64,000 bases of DNA from positions 6,816,505 through 6,880,504 of the forward strand of contig NC_045140.1 in the NCBI RefSeq assembly GCF_008831285.2, written 5' to 3'. Positions 22,459-34,036 of this stretch are shown in pieces (position 1 is the first letter of the stretch; each line of letters starts with the position of its first letter). Origin of the DNA: Nymphaea colorata (lineage: Eukaryota > Streptophyta > Magnoliopsida > Nymphaeales > Nymphaeaceae). The notes beneath the pieces are model-generated. The model was not told the DNA's origin and did no database searches. It was given only the letters and a program-made list of their open reading frames with translations. A program made the translations under genes and the position numbers.

Positions 22459-25400
22459 ATGGGGAGGAGGAGGAGCTCAAGGAACCCGGTGAACGTCCTG
22501 TTCAGCTGGGTTAGGAAGCAGTCCATCAAAGTCAACATTTTTCTGGGTGTAACCACCGTGGTGGCTATTCTTCTGTTTCTGCGGCTTCTGGTGAAAGATC
22601 ACAATCATTTCTTTGTTGCATCGGAAGCCATTCATGTGGTTGGGATCATGATCCTTGCATATAAGCTCCTGACCTTAAAGACTTGTTCAGGTTTGTTTGA
22701 TTTCGTCCATCTTTTCCTGCTCCCTCTTAGTGCTGTTTTGTTTCAATTGGAGGATAAATTGTTCGTGGATTTAGCTTTTTTCAAGCCTTTTCGGGTTTCT
22801 GTGGGCTGTCTTGTCGTTGTGGTGATCAATTCTGTATGTTAGGGTGGGAAAAATTTGGGTGATAGAAGATGAATTGCTTTATTGGCCGTCCTGTTGGGAT
22901 AGCTGTGTTGTTTCTTCTTGTTTGTGCTACGACTCATTTACCAGAGGTGCTTCTGCTGAATTGATGTCTATAGCACATCATTTCGAGGTCTAAGTTTTGC
23001 TTCATATGGTTTTTGTTTGTTAGCCCAACTTGGAGGAGCTCTGGCCAGTAGACCGCAGGGCTTTTATTTCGACGTCATTTTAGCCCCTTTTGGGCCAGAG
23101 TTTTGTCATGCTTGCTCAAGATGGAAGTTCTAAAGTCAAAAGGGCTTTCACCTTGTAGTCTGATATTGTTAGGGGTGGAACTGTGACTCTGAAATTTAAA
23201 TCAACTGGACCAGGTATCTCCACCCCCACCCGCCCCACAAGAATCTGTGTCTCTCTTTCTGTCACTTCGTTTCAAGATCCAGTTTTCTTCTGTAACATGG
23301 TGGCGACAGTAGCTAGCTGCATGCTGCATTCAAATCTATATATATCTTTTCGTATGCTAAAGCGTAATTCCAAAGAACCGCATCGATCTCTTGGAAGACT
23401 TACTTAATTGGATTGATACAGTATCTGATCAATCATTGGATGGGGAAGAACTGTAGTTGCTTAGTCTTGCTTGCTAACAGAGTGTTGCTTGAGACCCTCA
23501 GGACACAATGATGGTTTCCTATTCTCCGTCACAATCTCACCTTTAGCATGGAATTTGTCAAATGTTATGCTAATTTCACTTGGGACTGCAGTGGTCCTTA
23601 TTGTTTACTTCTCAAATATCATGTATGTCGACGTTGATTGTCGCCTCTTGGTTGTGCTTGTTCTATGAGCCGACATCCTGGTGGTTTCTGAAATGGGTAT
23701 AAAATGGGGATTGGTTTGTTAGCCCAAAGCACTGTCTACTGTACAAGCTCAATTCTCCCTTCTCTTTTGGTTGTTAGTACTTGGTCATCTCCAAGATAAG
23801 TCTTACTATGTCATCTATGGCGTTGTTTTTTCTTCTTTTCCCCATTCTGAGTTCTGCAAGCATTCATTCTAATCTGTTTGTTACCTTGTGGTGTAGTTGA
23901 TATTAATCTTTGATTTTTGTTGAATGATGAAGCAATTAACAACGTGATATCAGTCTTAAACAAACTAGCTCATGGCATTAAGCCACTAACTCCTATCGGA
24001 GGCTTCTAACTTGACCAAATACACTTCAGGGCTCCAAATTTGGTCCACATCAGCCCAAACATTACCTCACTGTATGAAAATACACCTTGTATAAACTCCA
24101 TTTAGATCTTCATTTTCAATCATGGACAGTGAATTCTATTGCACAATTTGTGATGCAACCTTTGCACCTTAAACCAAGTATCTCTTTCCGTTTTTTTTAG
24201 GTAAAAGGGTTGTTCTTCTTCCTTATTAACTTCACAGCAATTTATTTTTGAACTAAAATAAACCTATTGAGATTTTCACATTCATGGAAGGATGAAATGC
24301 TCACTGTTTATTGAGCATGTCTTATAATTTTTCCTGTGGTTCTCTTATTCTTTCCATTTTCAGGTCTTTCACTGAAATCACAGGAGCTCACTGCTATATT
24401 CCTGGCTGCAAGATTGGTGTGTAGTTTTGCCATGGAAAATGACATTCACACTGTTCTTGATGGTGCAACTCTCATTTCAACACTTTGGATTATCTATATG
24501 ATGAGATTCAAACTAAAGTCCACCTACATCAAAGAATTAGACAGCATGCCCTTGTACTACACAGTTAAGTACTTAAGTTCTTTCTGATATGCGTGCTTGG
24601 TTAAATCAGCCTGTGTGATGAATTAATTGTTGGAATGTGCTTAAGACCTATCTGGTCACTATCATAACGTCCGTTATTCCTGTCCATTTTTTGTTGGCTG
24701 GCTCTGTATCTGATTTCTTATTGTCCTCAACTATACAAAACTCGAGCTATAATGCAATCTTGGCATGGGACCAAATCCAAGTTACCCAAATTACTTTATT
24801 TTTTTCTCATATTTAATTGAAAACTGAGCAAAATCATAGGGGTTGATTCAATATGGATGAGGATAGCCTGAGTCCCATGTGACAGTTATTGTTTGATAAT
24901 TTACCTTTTCTATTAATCAGGAGTGGTGCAGGCATTCTTTCAGTTTTGCTACTTGATCCAGCCTGAACTTCAATTTTACATGGTCTTTGACAATTTTAGT
25001 TATTCTGACCTGCTGGAAATCGATATTGATGAGTCATTACATGCTTCGATGTCCTGTTCCTAATTTCTGTGGAAAAATGCTAATATTAATAGGTGAAAAG
25101 TTTCTTGCTGATAGTTGCTTTTCTGATGAACGCCTTCCTCCTATAGGTTGTTCCTGCTACATTGCTTGCTGTATTTGTGCACCCACATACAAGGCATTCC
25201 ATTTTGTACAGAATCATTTGGGCCTTTTGCGTCTATCTGGAATCAGTTTCTGTCTTGCCTCAGTTGCGCCTGATGCAAAATGCAAAGGTACATACCACAA
25301 TGTAAACTAACCTTGTTCTGTTCCAATCTATTGTAACCAATTGGACAGTTGGATTGATGCATCACATATTATCCGGGTTATGGTTTGGGAAGGATAGAGG

Positions 25401-27044
25401 TTCATACTTTATAACTTTTTGTTCTCTAATATTGTTTGGCCTACACCTGCATGTGATTGTATAGCAGCCTAACAGGAGTATTAGTCCTTTGCATTATGAT
25501 GTCTTTTGGGGGGCATCTGATGGCGTGAAATATATGTGGGGTTGTATTATATTTCCTGATGCACAGTAGGAAGAACACTTCTGGAAGAACAGCTGGACCC
25601 CCTTGGAGCCAACATTCTTTCAAGTTTCAACCCTCTTGGGTGAACCTTTTCTGAAGATTGTCACGCCTGTTTGATTTTGGGGTGTAAGAGAATAGGTGAA
25701 AATTTCAACCCCTCAGTACTCCTTGAAATGCTTTGCAGGGTTATCAGACTCCACATCTGAATGGCATCCGTTGAGCTGCCTTACTTCCTTGCCTGATCTA
25801 ACTAATACGACTTGGTTCATTTGGCTATTCGGATGAGATCATCTCTGTTTATGCACTTATTTGTAGTGGATCATGTTATTTTTGGTAAATTAAATTACTG
25901 ACATTGCTTTTGAAATGCTCTTTCAGATGGTCGAACCATTTACTGCTCATTATGTTTTTGCATTGGGTGTAGCCAGATTTCTGGGTTGTGCTCACTGGAT
26001 CCTTAGGGTAAGTTATTTCTTGCTTATATGACAAATGAGGACCGCTTTTGTAGGGACACCCTTATCACTGGCTTAAGCATGTGTTGTTTTGGTCATCTAC
26101 ATTTTTGTACTGGGAAAGAAACCATGTGATGATAACAAAAATGCCTGTTTGTTATTTAAAAAATCATTAACGCATAAGGCTGATATGTCATTCAATTTGA
26201 CTTCTGCCATAGTGCCATTTGCAGTATATTGACCTGTGAAAAGAAGTGGCTCTTGTATATTATGATGATGATTTAAAAATAGAATATTATTCACGATCTA
26301 ACAGTTTAGGAGCAATTAAGTGGAACTATGATCTCACTTAGCTAGTTAAAAAAAAAAAGTTAAGACTGCCTTCTGTTTCTGAGAAAACTCATAATATGGG
26401 CGCTGGTGTGGCCTATATATTCTTGCTCACAACGTAACCCAGCTAACTTGAGAACACCAGTAGTACTAACCCACTGGATGTTCCTTTTTTCAACCATTCA
26501 AATGAACGTGAAACCATGTTTAAACATTTGTACATTTAAAATTCAACTTACTGAAAAGGTTAGAACTTAGGAGTGCTAATTCATACATAAATTTATGAAT
26601 GAGAGTGACTGCATACGGCCAAAATTTTTCTGTCAGATTTCGATCATTGATATCGACTTCCCCTTTCATTTTCCAGGTTCTCATATATCGATCATTGATA
26701 TTTAATTTTGCTTTCATTTTTCAGGTCATCGAATATGGTCCCGCCTATCTCCTACTTGCAGGAAGCGGGTACTATTTCTGGTACTTGTGGGGGCCTATGG
26801 TTGTCATAGCAGAGATTGTCCAGACAGCTATTCTTGCTGATTTCTGCTACTATTACGTTAAAAGGTGAATTTTCTGACCACTTCGGGGAAGACCTTAGCA
26901 CATGCTTTCTTTTTCTTCCCAATGGCTATCACTTAATTGCTTATTACTTCAGTCTTCAACTAAATTGCTTACACATGTTTTCCTTTTCTGCTATACAGTG
27001 TCATAGATGGGCAGTTGTTGATGAGGCTCCCCTCGATGGTTTAA
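22459..27044 (+). CDS. ER lumen protein-retaining receptor (ERD2/KDEL receptor)-like protein, 6 exons
   Basis: Exons 22459-22690, 24364-24563, 25147-25287, 25927-26007, 26725-26864 and 26999-27044, all with GT-AG borders, give 279 residues without a stop. The start MGRRRSSRNPVNVLFSWVRK and the end LLMRLPSMV match the plant ERD2-like subfamily, which is longer at the N-terminus than the classic ~215-residue KDEL receptor. Family blocks seen: HFFVASEAIHVVGI, GLSLKSQELTAIFLAARL, VYLESVSVLPQLRLMQ, VEPFTAHYVFALGVARF and EIVQTAILADFCYYYVK. Seven membrane segments are expected. Classic family members retrieve HDEL/KDEL proteins from the Golgi to the ER; whether this subfamily binds the signal is unclear. 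The start is the only ATG giving the family N-terminus; a pyrimidine-rich leader precedes it. Confidence 0.92.
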
Positions 27045-28140
27045 TATGAAGCCACGAGTGATGAACTGAAGACTGAAGATGGTTTGAAGTAATTTAGACA
27101 AAAAATTCTCAAATGTCGATGTGACCATGTTTATGATCAAATAGCTTGTTTCTTTGCCCTTTCTTCCTTGGTTCTATTCTTTCGGTCCGAGTAAAAAAAG
27201 AAGATGGCTGCAAACTAAGAACAAATTGCGGGATAAAACTAACAGACTCGTAAAGCTCTTCCTTTCAGAAGGACAGAAGAGTTACATGTGCTGGCTTTTA
27301 GAGTAGAAGTTGGTTTCAAGTAGACAATGTTCGTTTTTTGCAGTAGAAAATTTGGTTCCTCCTGTGGTCCTACAGCGTGGATGGCGCTAATTCTTTTTCC
27401 CCCTCTAGAATGCTCTCAAACTTTGTCAGTCAAATCAGACTGTTGACGTGCTCAGGAGAATAAACTGAAGTCTTCTTCAATCTACTAATGGATTCAGCTT
27501 GGTTCTTCAAATTCTGTTGAGAATAAGCCACAGATTTTTCCTTTTTCTTTTGCACAAAAGTTGATATTTTAAAGACTTAAAAACATAGTTTGTTGGCGGA
27601 TTTCAATGTCAATCAACGACCAAGGGCGTGCTTGAATGGTGGAGGAAAAGGTTATGCCTCAAAGTATTATAGACTATAGAGTTCATCAGAACACGCAGCA
27701 GGGATGTCGAAACGCCTCAAATATGAATTAGATAAACACTTACCAATCCAATGTATGAGATCTTCACATATTTGGATCTAAATTCTGATTTGAATGTGAA
27801 TAAAGAGAAGAAGTTCATGTCGCATCCAAATCTAACTTTTAAATACACTCTGAATCCGAACCTTCTTATTATATATTTGAAGCGGATATACATTTATTTA
27901 AAATTAAATCTGAATTTGAATCTGAAACTGATGAGCTATTTATTTAAAATTTAATATGAATCCAATAACTGATCAGCAGCTATATATTTAAAACTGAATC
28001 CAAAGCCAATAAAATGTCATTTCTAAAATGCGAATCTGATTTGCTTTTTCATGTTGAAATCTCCCCCTATGACCCACCTCCATCCTCCATCCATTTCCTT
28101 CAAAAACAAAGATGAAGAAGCTCACATGACCAAATATACG
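27045..28140. other. 3' flank of ERD2-like gene and spacer
   Basis: The first few hundred bases are probably 3' UTR. At about 27720-28020 lies a degenerate AAATCTGAAT-type repeat also found at 54640-54900 and 60560-61050. No coding signal. Confidence 0.5.
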
Positions 28141-28199
28141 GACAGGTTAGGCCCCGTCCGGACCCGAAGAACCGAATCCGGCGCTCCTCTTCAAAGCCT

Positions 28200-28575
28200 C
28201 AAACGTGGCGAGCACTCTAAAGAGTAAGGCCACGTGTAAAAAGAAAAGTAGGGTCGACCAACTCGCCCGTCAGGTCTCTCCAAATCGCACCACGTGGCAC
28301 CTTACCTTTTAAATTTCCCCACCACGTAACCTCCGCCTCACGTGGTCCAATTTTGCAGAGGCAGCACGTACCACGTGGATGACTCGGACCTGCCACCGAT
28401 AATCTCGGCCCTGCGGATAAATTCCAACGAATGAAAATATCGCAGATAAATACGACACATCTAAACTATAATTAGCTCCGTCATTAGGTGGCCTTGATCT
28501 CAATTAGCGTCCCCGCGAAGCACGCGCCCTCGACTACGTGGCACCCTCGGGTGCTCCTAGTCGCGCCACGTGGTG
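28200..28575 (+). promoter_or_regulatory. Cluster of nine ACGT (G-box/ABRE) elements upstream of the AFP/NINJA gene
   Basis: Five perfect CACGTG palindromes start at 28231, 28291, 28339, 28372 and 28567. Further ACGT cores are at 28203 (AACGTGGC), 28323 (CACGTAAC), 28365 (CACGTACC) and 28535 (TACGTGGC). Several match the ABRE consensus ACGTGGC. They bind bZIP (ABI5/ABF) and bHLH (MYC2, PIF) factors. They lie 290-660 bp before the start codon of a gene family known to be induced by ABA. Confidence 0.7.
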
Positions 28576-28859
28576 GGACTCCCCACCCTCATCCCGTACG
28601 GTTACGGGAAACTCGTCCCCTCTCCCCCACTTGGAGAACTTTCCCCTTTTTCTATTTATTTTTTTATTTTATTTATGTTTTCGGAAAAATCCTTTTTTCT
28701 GTTCTTCTTCTCTTGCGTCTGTTCTGTTGCAGTGAGGGTGATGGGAATCATGGCGGAAGGAGAAAGGGGAGGGGGAGGAGGAGGGTGTTGATTTTCTTTC
28801 GGGCGCACTCTTATTTTTGGGGTTTTGCTTTTGGGTGTTTTCTGTTTTTTGGTGGGGAG

Positions 28860-30096
28860 ATGGGAGAGAGCGTTGGGGAGGACGTGGAGCTGAGGTTGGG
28901 GCTGTCCATCGGTGGCGGCTTCATGCAACCCGGGGACGGGAAGAAAGGGGGCGACGGTTTCTTCTGCGGCCGGCGGAACGACGCGGAGGTGTGCGGTGAG
29001 AGCAAGGAGGAGGCGGAGGAGTTGATGGAGCAGCGGCGGAGGAAGGAGCTGCACGCCCTCAGGCGGCAGGCGGCTCGGCGGAAGCGCGAGGAGAAGCGGG
29101 GAGCGATGAAGGCGAGGGACGGGAAGAGGGCGAGGGGAGGAGAAGAGACGGGGGAGGGAGCAGCGGCCGGAGAAGGCGGGGGGATTAAGAGGGAGGGGTG
29201 CACGCCGAGCGGCTTTCCGGCGCTTCCGATGATGCAGTATGTGGTGCAGAATGGGGACAAGGTTCAGTATATTCCGGTGGCACCCGGTTGCTCGTTTCCT
29301 TATGTGGTGCCTTGCTGGCCTGCTTCTTCTCCGTCTCCTATTCTTGCCCCCAAGTCTGATGCGAGGAGCGATGCCCTGTTTTTGCCGGTACCATACAGGT
29401 CGTTTCCCTCTGAAGCTGCTGCTGGCGCTAGTATGCGGCCAGGGCCGCCATCTTCGTCTGTTTCAGGCGGGTGCCGCTCCTCTGCGGCTTCTGACTCCAA
29501 GAGCGGAGGTGAATTCGAGAGATCCTCTTCAAGATTCTTGGAGATTCTTGTTGATTTACTGGACCGGAGCTCATTTTTTTCGCCCCTTTTTTTTTTCTGC
29601 TTGTTTTGATTGAGTAGGAGGGAGCACCGGCGAGTCGAGAAGCCAGAGCCATTCGAGCAATCCTCCATCCCAGCAGCTCAGGCAGGGTAGTGTCTCGTCT
29701 CAAGCTCGGTCGGAAGCTGTCGACAATGCCGACGTCAACGCATCCGCTGCGCAGCTGAACGGATCGCCGGCGGCAGCGGAGAACTGTGAAAGGGTTACTT
29801 CTGATGGTAACGAGAAGCCGCGTGGACGATCCGTGCCGGCAATGCGGGAAGAAGGGGAGAAGGGGCGGAAGGAGCCAAGCTTGCCGCAAATGCCTTGTGT
29901 ATCGACCACCGGCGACGGCCCAAACGGGAAGACCATTACGGGCTTCCTGTACCGGTACACCAAGAGCGAGGTGAGCATCATGTGCGTCTGCCATGGTGCC
30001 TCTTTCTCGCCGGCTGAGTTCATTAAGCATGCCGGAGGCACCGATACCGTCCACCCCCTGCGCCATATAATCGTCGTTCCTTCCTCTGCTGACTGA
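28860..30096 (+). CDS. AFP/NINJA-family protein (ABI five binding protein), 2 exons
   Basis: Exons 28860-29508 and 29618-30096 (GT-AG, 109-bp intron) give 375 residues. The N-terminus has an EAR repression motif ([11 protein letters not shown], residues about 9-19) that recruits TOPLESS. A basic region ([20 protein letters not shown]) follows, then the conserved [19 protein letters not shown] block. The C-terminal ~72 residues are the family's TIFY-binding-like domain ([52 protein letters not shown]). Such proteins repress ABA or jasmonate responses in the nucleus by bridging ABI5 or JAZ proteins to TOPLESS. The frame is open upstream to 28488, but that text looks like leader and promoter; ATG 28860 puts the EAR motif at its usual N-terminal place. 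AFP and NINJA branches cannot be told apart here; the C-terminus looks more AFP-like. Exons are strongly GC-rich. Confidence 0.92.
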
Positions 30097-31836
30097 CATA
30101 CACTGTTGTTCTTCATTTTCCTTTTCTTTTTCCCTGCTTATTTTGCTCTGCAATTGCTGTCTTCATGTTGGAGAGCTCTTTTTCTGCCTGTGCATTTTGG
30201 AAGGGTTGTTTTCTGAATCATGGTGGGGGCTGCCATCTGGGTGTTAAGCGGGACACTACTAACTGTATATGAATTAAAAATTTCCTGAACTTCTCTTACA
30301 TTCTCCTTCTTCTTCTCCTCTGTTTTCTGTTCGTCTTGTTCTCTTTTTCTCATTAAGGAATCCTCCTCGTCTTTTACATGCAACATTACCCAACCCTAAA
30401 TCTATTAGCTGGCTGAATTGGTTTCGAGTCTTTTGTTATTCGTTCTTTCTGCAGCAAGAGTGTATCTCTGTTCCACCTGTAACTGGAGAGAAAATATGGT
30501 GGAAGTGGGGAGTTGGGTGAAGTTATCAACTAGGATTGTCTTGACAAGGAGAACTTGGATAAAGTGCCTTCTATTGTGGAAGCTTGTCTCCTTTGTGATG
30601 AGCAATTCACCTCCCTCTTAATTTCTTTTTGGCTTTCTAATCCGTTCTTTCCTTTTCTCCTTTTGCTGCTTCATTCCCACTTCTGCACTGCATTTTATGA
30701 TTTTCATACTAATGTATAATATATTTTACTAATACATTAATTTCTTGGTTTGACCCTATTATATTTACTTATTTTCATGTTATTGTCTGATTAGTTTACT
30801 ATTTTCACTTAATATTATCCTCTGCTTATCAATGAACATATCCTTCCTGTCTTCTTCACAGCATTTGTTGACACAGTTCCTCACTTCTCGTTATGTGGTC
30901 TCTTTTTTATCCGTTTCAATTGCTGTGGTTCTCACTCAAGATGGTAGAATTGAACTGCACTTCTCCACAGAGTAACTGAATCGAGTAGGGATACCATGGG
31001 AATTATACCTGTTCATCTTAGCAGCAAAAATAAAATCAAGTTGCACCAAGTTGTAAAGCTTTTCATTTTCATCCTTGGAATATAAGAGAACAGCTGCTGG
31101 GGATATGGCCCCTATCTTTATTCAACGAAGATATGGATATCTACAAGAAAAAATATGGGATCCTGTCTGATCCTGATTCTATACATGTCCCTCATCAAAG
31201 GGATTCCAGCCTCTTTTGCTTCCTCCGCAGCAGTCTAAAACCTGGGTTTTCAGAAATTAGATCATGCAAATGTCCGACTTCAGCAGCAGGCCAATCTTTC
31301 ATCACAAAAATGCTGAAAAACAGATGCCCTACAGAAGCTGGAATCCATTCAGGTCGCAGGCGACTCGAACTGCACTTTTAATCCTTACCCGCATCATCTT
31401 TAGGCATTTTACAAGGACCCAGTCTTCACTATCTCCAGCTGATCTGTTCGATCATCCAGCAACTCCTAGACTGAGCACTCCTTCCTCATATCTAGCAAGA
31501 CATTCAACACCCACTTTCATATTCTTGAACCAGGTCACAATGTGAATATTAAGAATCATGAAATATTAAAAATCGTTCCTTCAGGCCAACGCCATGTCCC
31601 CCACATAATGCCAATCACACCAGTTTTAAACTATGATTTTGTCCATCTTCCTCCGTTTTAGGCTAAGGGTATGTTCTTCACATCCGATCCACGCCCTTCA
31701 CTTCTTTTAATTTTCTCTTCTTCATTATGTCTTCTATTGTACCTCAGCTTCCATCTAAACCAAATCAGTAGATGGAAGCAGTACTTTCAGCATTTATCAA
31801 GCGTCTTGTTACAGAATCTCTGTTGATGCCACCATT
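30097..31836. other. 3' flank of AFP/NINJA gene and spacer
   Basis: T-rich likely 3' UTR to about 30400, then AT-rich sequence with no conserved frame. Short open frames at 31133-31545 resemble nothing known to me. Confidence 0.5.
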
Positions 31837-32290
31837 TCATGCTTTGGAGAAGGTTTGGGGGAATTTGCCTCCAACAGCCAAACTGCTTCTACCCTTTTCC
31901 ATATCCTTGGGGTCCTCTGGCTGGGCATTACAAAGATAACATCGATAAGCTAGACTGAAGCCCATTTCCTGCAACTTCGAGTCAACTGGCAATTTATTTT
32001 CTAGACCAATATATAAGGTCCAAGACGCATGAGGGAAGCCGAACCCCTTCATGCCAATCTCTTCCATTTTACAAGATTGACTTTTACTTCTGATGTGCTC
32101 GCACATTGTGTGTCTGTTGATAGGTTGGGTAGCACTATCCACCGATGCCAATTCATCAGGCTGTCAACAAGGCAAGGGAGACTAACATCAACCCGTATCT
32201 CCTTGAGAAAGTTCTCTACTACATGCCCCTGTTCCTGCAAAATCTCATATGTAGTGAGGTGTAAAGTGACTTCAACAAGTTGAAAGTGAG
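31837..32290 (-). pseudogene. LINE fragment: zf-RVT region
   Basis: Read on the minus strand, with frame changes, this gives SWTLYIGLENKLPVDSKLQE followed by MGFSLAYRCYLCNAQPED, close to the zf-RVT region of the LINE at 14001-19667 (AAWTTYLVVEGRL... LASRCYICKRAQ). The second zinc pair (HxxxxC) is lost. Only this part of the element is recognisable; RT sequence upstream (32300-33100, minus) could not be confirmed. Confidence 0.55.
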
Positions 32291-34036
32291 AACTCGGAAC
32301 ACTATTTGCAAGAAGGGGCCCAGCCTAATTATACCTCCAGAATTTGACCTTCCTGCCTTCATGCACTTTCCACTACACAGAAATTTGAATAGGCTTCCAT
32401 GCTTTGATGGTGTTCTTCCAGCCATCCGACATGCTTTTTCCACTCTTGCTGTCCCTCTCTTGGACATAATTCGCCCGAGGGTTCTCTTGGGTAATCGCTC
32501 TATAAGCCAGGAATTCTTGGTGGGCTTTGTCGACTTCCTGCATTCACAGCCCATATCCACCTTCCAATTTTAGAGGACACATTTTCGTCCATCTAACATG
32601 AAGGTAAGCTGACTTGTGAAAATAATTTCACTCACCGTGTGAATGACAACTTATTATGGTATGGATTTATCTAAAACCTGCAAGTTGGTGGCGTGGAGGT
32701 CTGCTGTAGTTCAACATCTACACTGTCTTTTTGGTCACCGGAAAACTTTACCTGGTGGGCAGGAGAGGGGTACTAGTGGTTTCACACTGAGAGGTAACCA
32801 GAAAAGAGCATGGTAAGCATAAATATCTTGTGTCGGCACGCTTGACGTATTCAAGAAACTCTTCCCCATCATAGGAAAACACAAACACAAGCCAAAGAAG
32901 GTGCATCGATTGGGTGGGAGATTGGTATTCGTTCCATTTTTTTTTTTTTTGGTAGTACATGACCAACATTTGGCGCTTGGACAGACTCCAAGGTGCTTGA
33001 ACCAAACAGAGATGGACCACTTTCTGCAAGAGTTGCTCGCCCGTCTCGTTCAACTTTATATAAATGGTTCTCTGCTCCCATGCATAAGAGGAGGCCATGA
33101 ATATTCATCATTACTATAAAAGGTCAGGAACTCGCATCTGTCGCCCAATTTTTACTGTATCTTTCAAGCTTAGCTTAAACGCATTCAGTTACAAACCTAT
33201 GAAGAAAGATCTTTCTAGTTAAACCACGGGCAGTAAATGAAGAAGCTCTCATGGTCATCTGCAACCCTCATTTTCTGGTGAAGTGGGTCCAAATTCCTGC
33301 TACCTGCTCTCGACCACACATCCGAACTGCACGTTCACGGCCTAAAAACACTGCCAATATTCTGAAACTTTCTATTTCGTCCAATAACATATGCCATTCA
33401 CAAAAAGTTTTAGTTTTGCGGGAAAAAACACCGATTCTGAATGTACCATCTATTCATTGTGTTATTTAGCACAGAAAACACTTTACATGTGAACATTGGG
33501 AAGTCCGCAGAAACAGACATATATACACCCAATTGGTGCACATACGTACATCAAACAAACTTAGACATCCAACTACAGAAATGTTTACCCAACGAAAGAT
33601 CTGTTTCACAATGAGACAGAAATAATAAAACAAATTTGACAGGAATTAAATAATGATAGAAGTGGGTACTCTTTGTCCTGCCTTTGTGGCCCCACGACAA
33701 TCATGAAAAAGCATTCCCTATTTAACAAAGAGGAACCCCACTGAAGGCCAGAACCTCAATACCGCTGGTATGGTTCCCAATCAAAGGTCTCTCATGTACA
33801 CAAAGCATCAAAGGGGTCAAGAAATGCGGTGTTGCCATAAAGCAGAATCCACATAAAGAAGGTTGTCTAACTGTCTGATGCTAAGATGGCTCCCTCCGTT
33901 CACTGGGCTTCTGGGTCCACCATTTTATGCAATCTTAAGTAACTCGAAAACAGGCACTGGTGACTGCTTTTGCTTTAAATACATGAGGATAAAAGGTGGC
34001 ACATGGGGATCAAGGTGATCAGCAGGAACTAGGTTC
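32291..34036. other. Spacer downstream of the FEY-like gene
   Basis: No conserved coding sequence seen on either strand. The stretch 33500-34036 probably contains the 3' UTR of the minus-strand FEY-like gene. Confidence 0.45.

Noticed and set aside
28488-28859. Upstream in-frame extension of the AFP/NINJA gene
   Set aside because: The translation is not family-like, lies in the G-box promoter and T-rich leader, and the EAR motif should be N-terminal.
32748-33119. Minus-strand open frame as LINE RT
   Set aside because: It lies where RT would be relative to the zf-RVT fragment, but no RT motif can be read.
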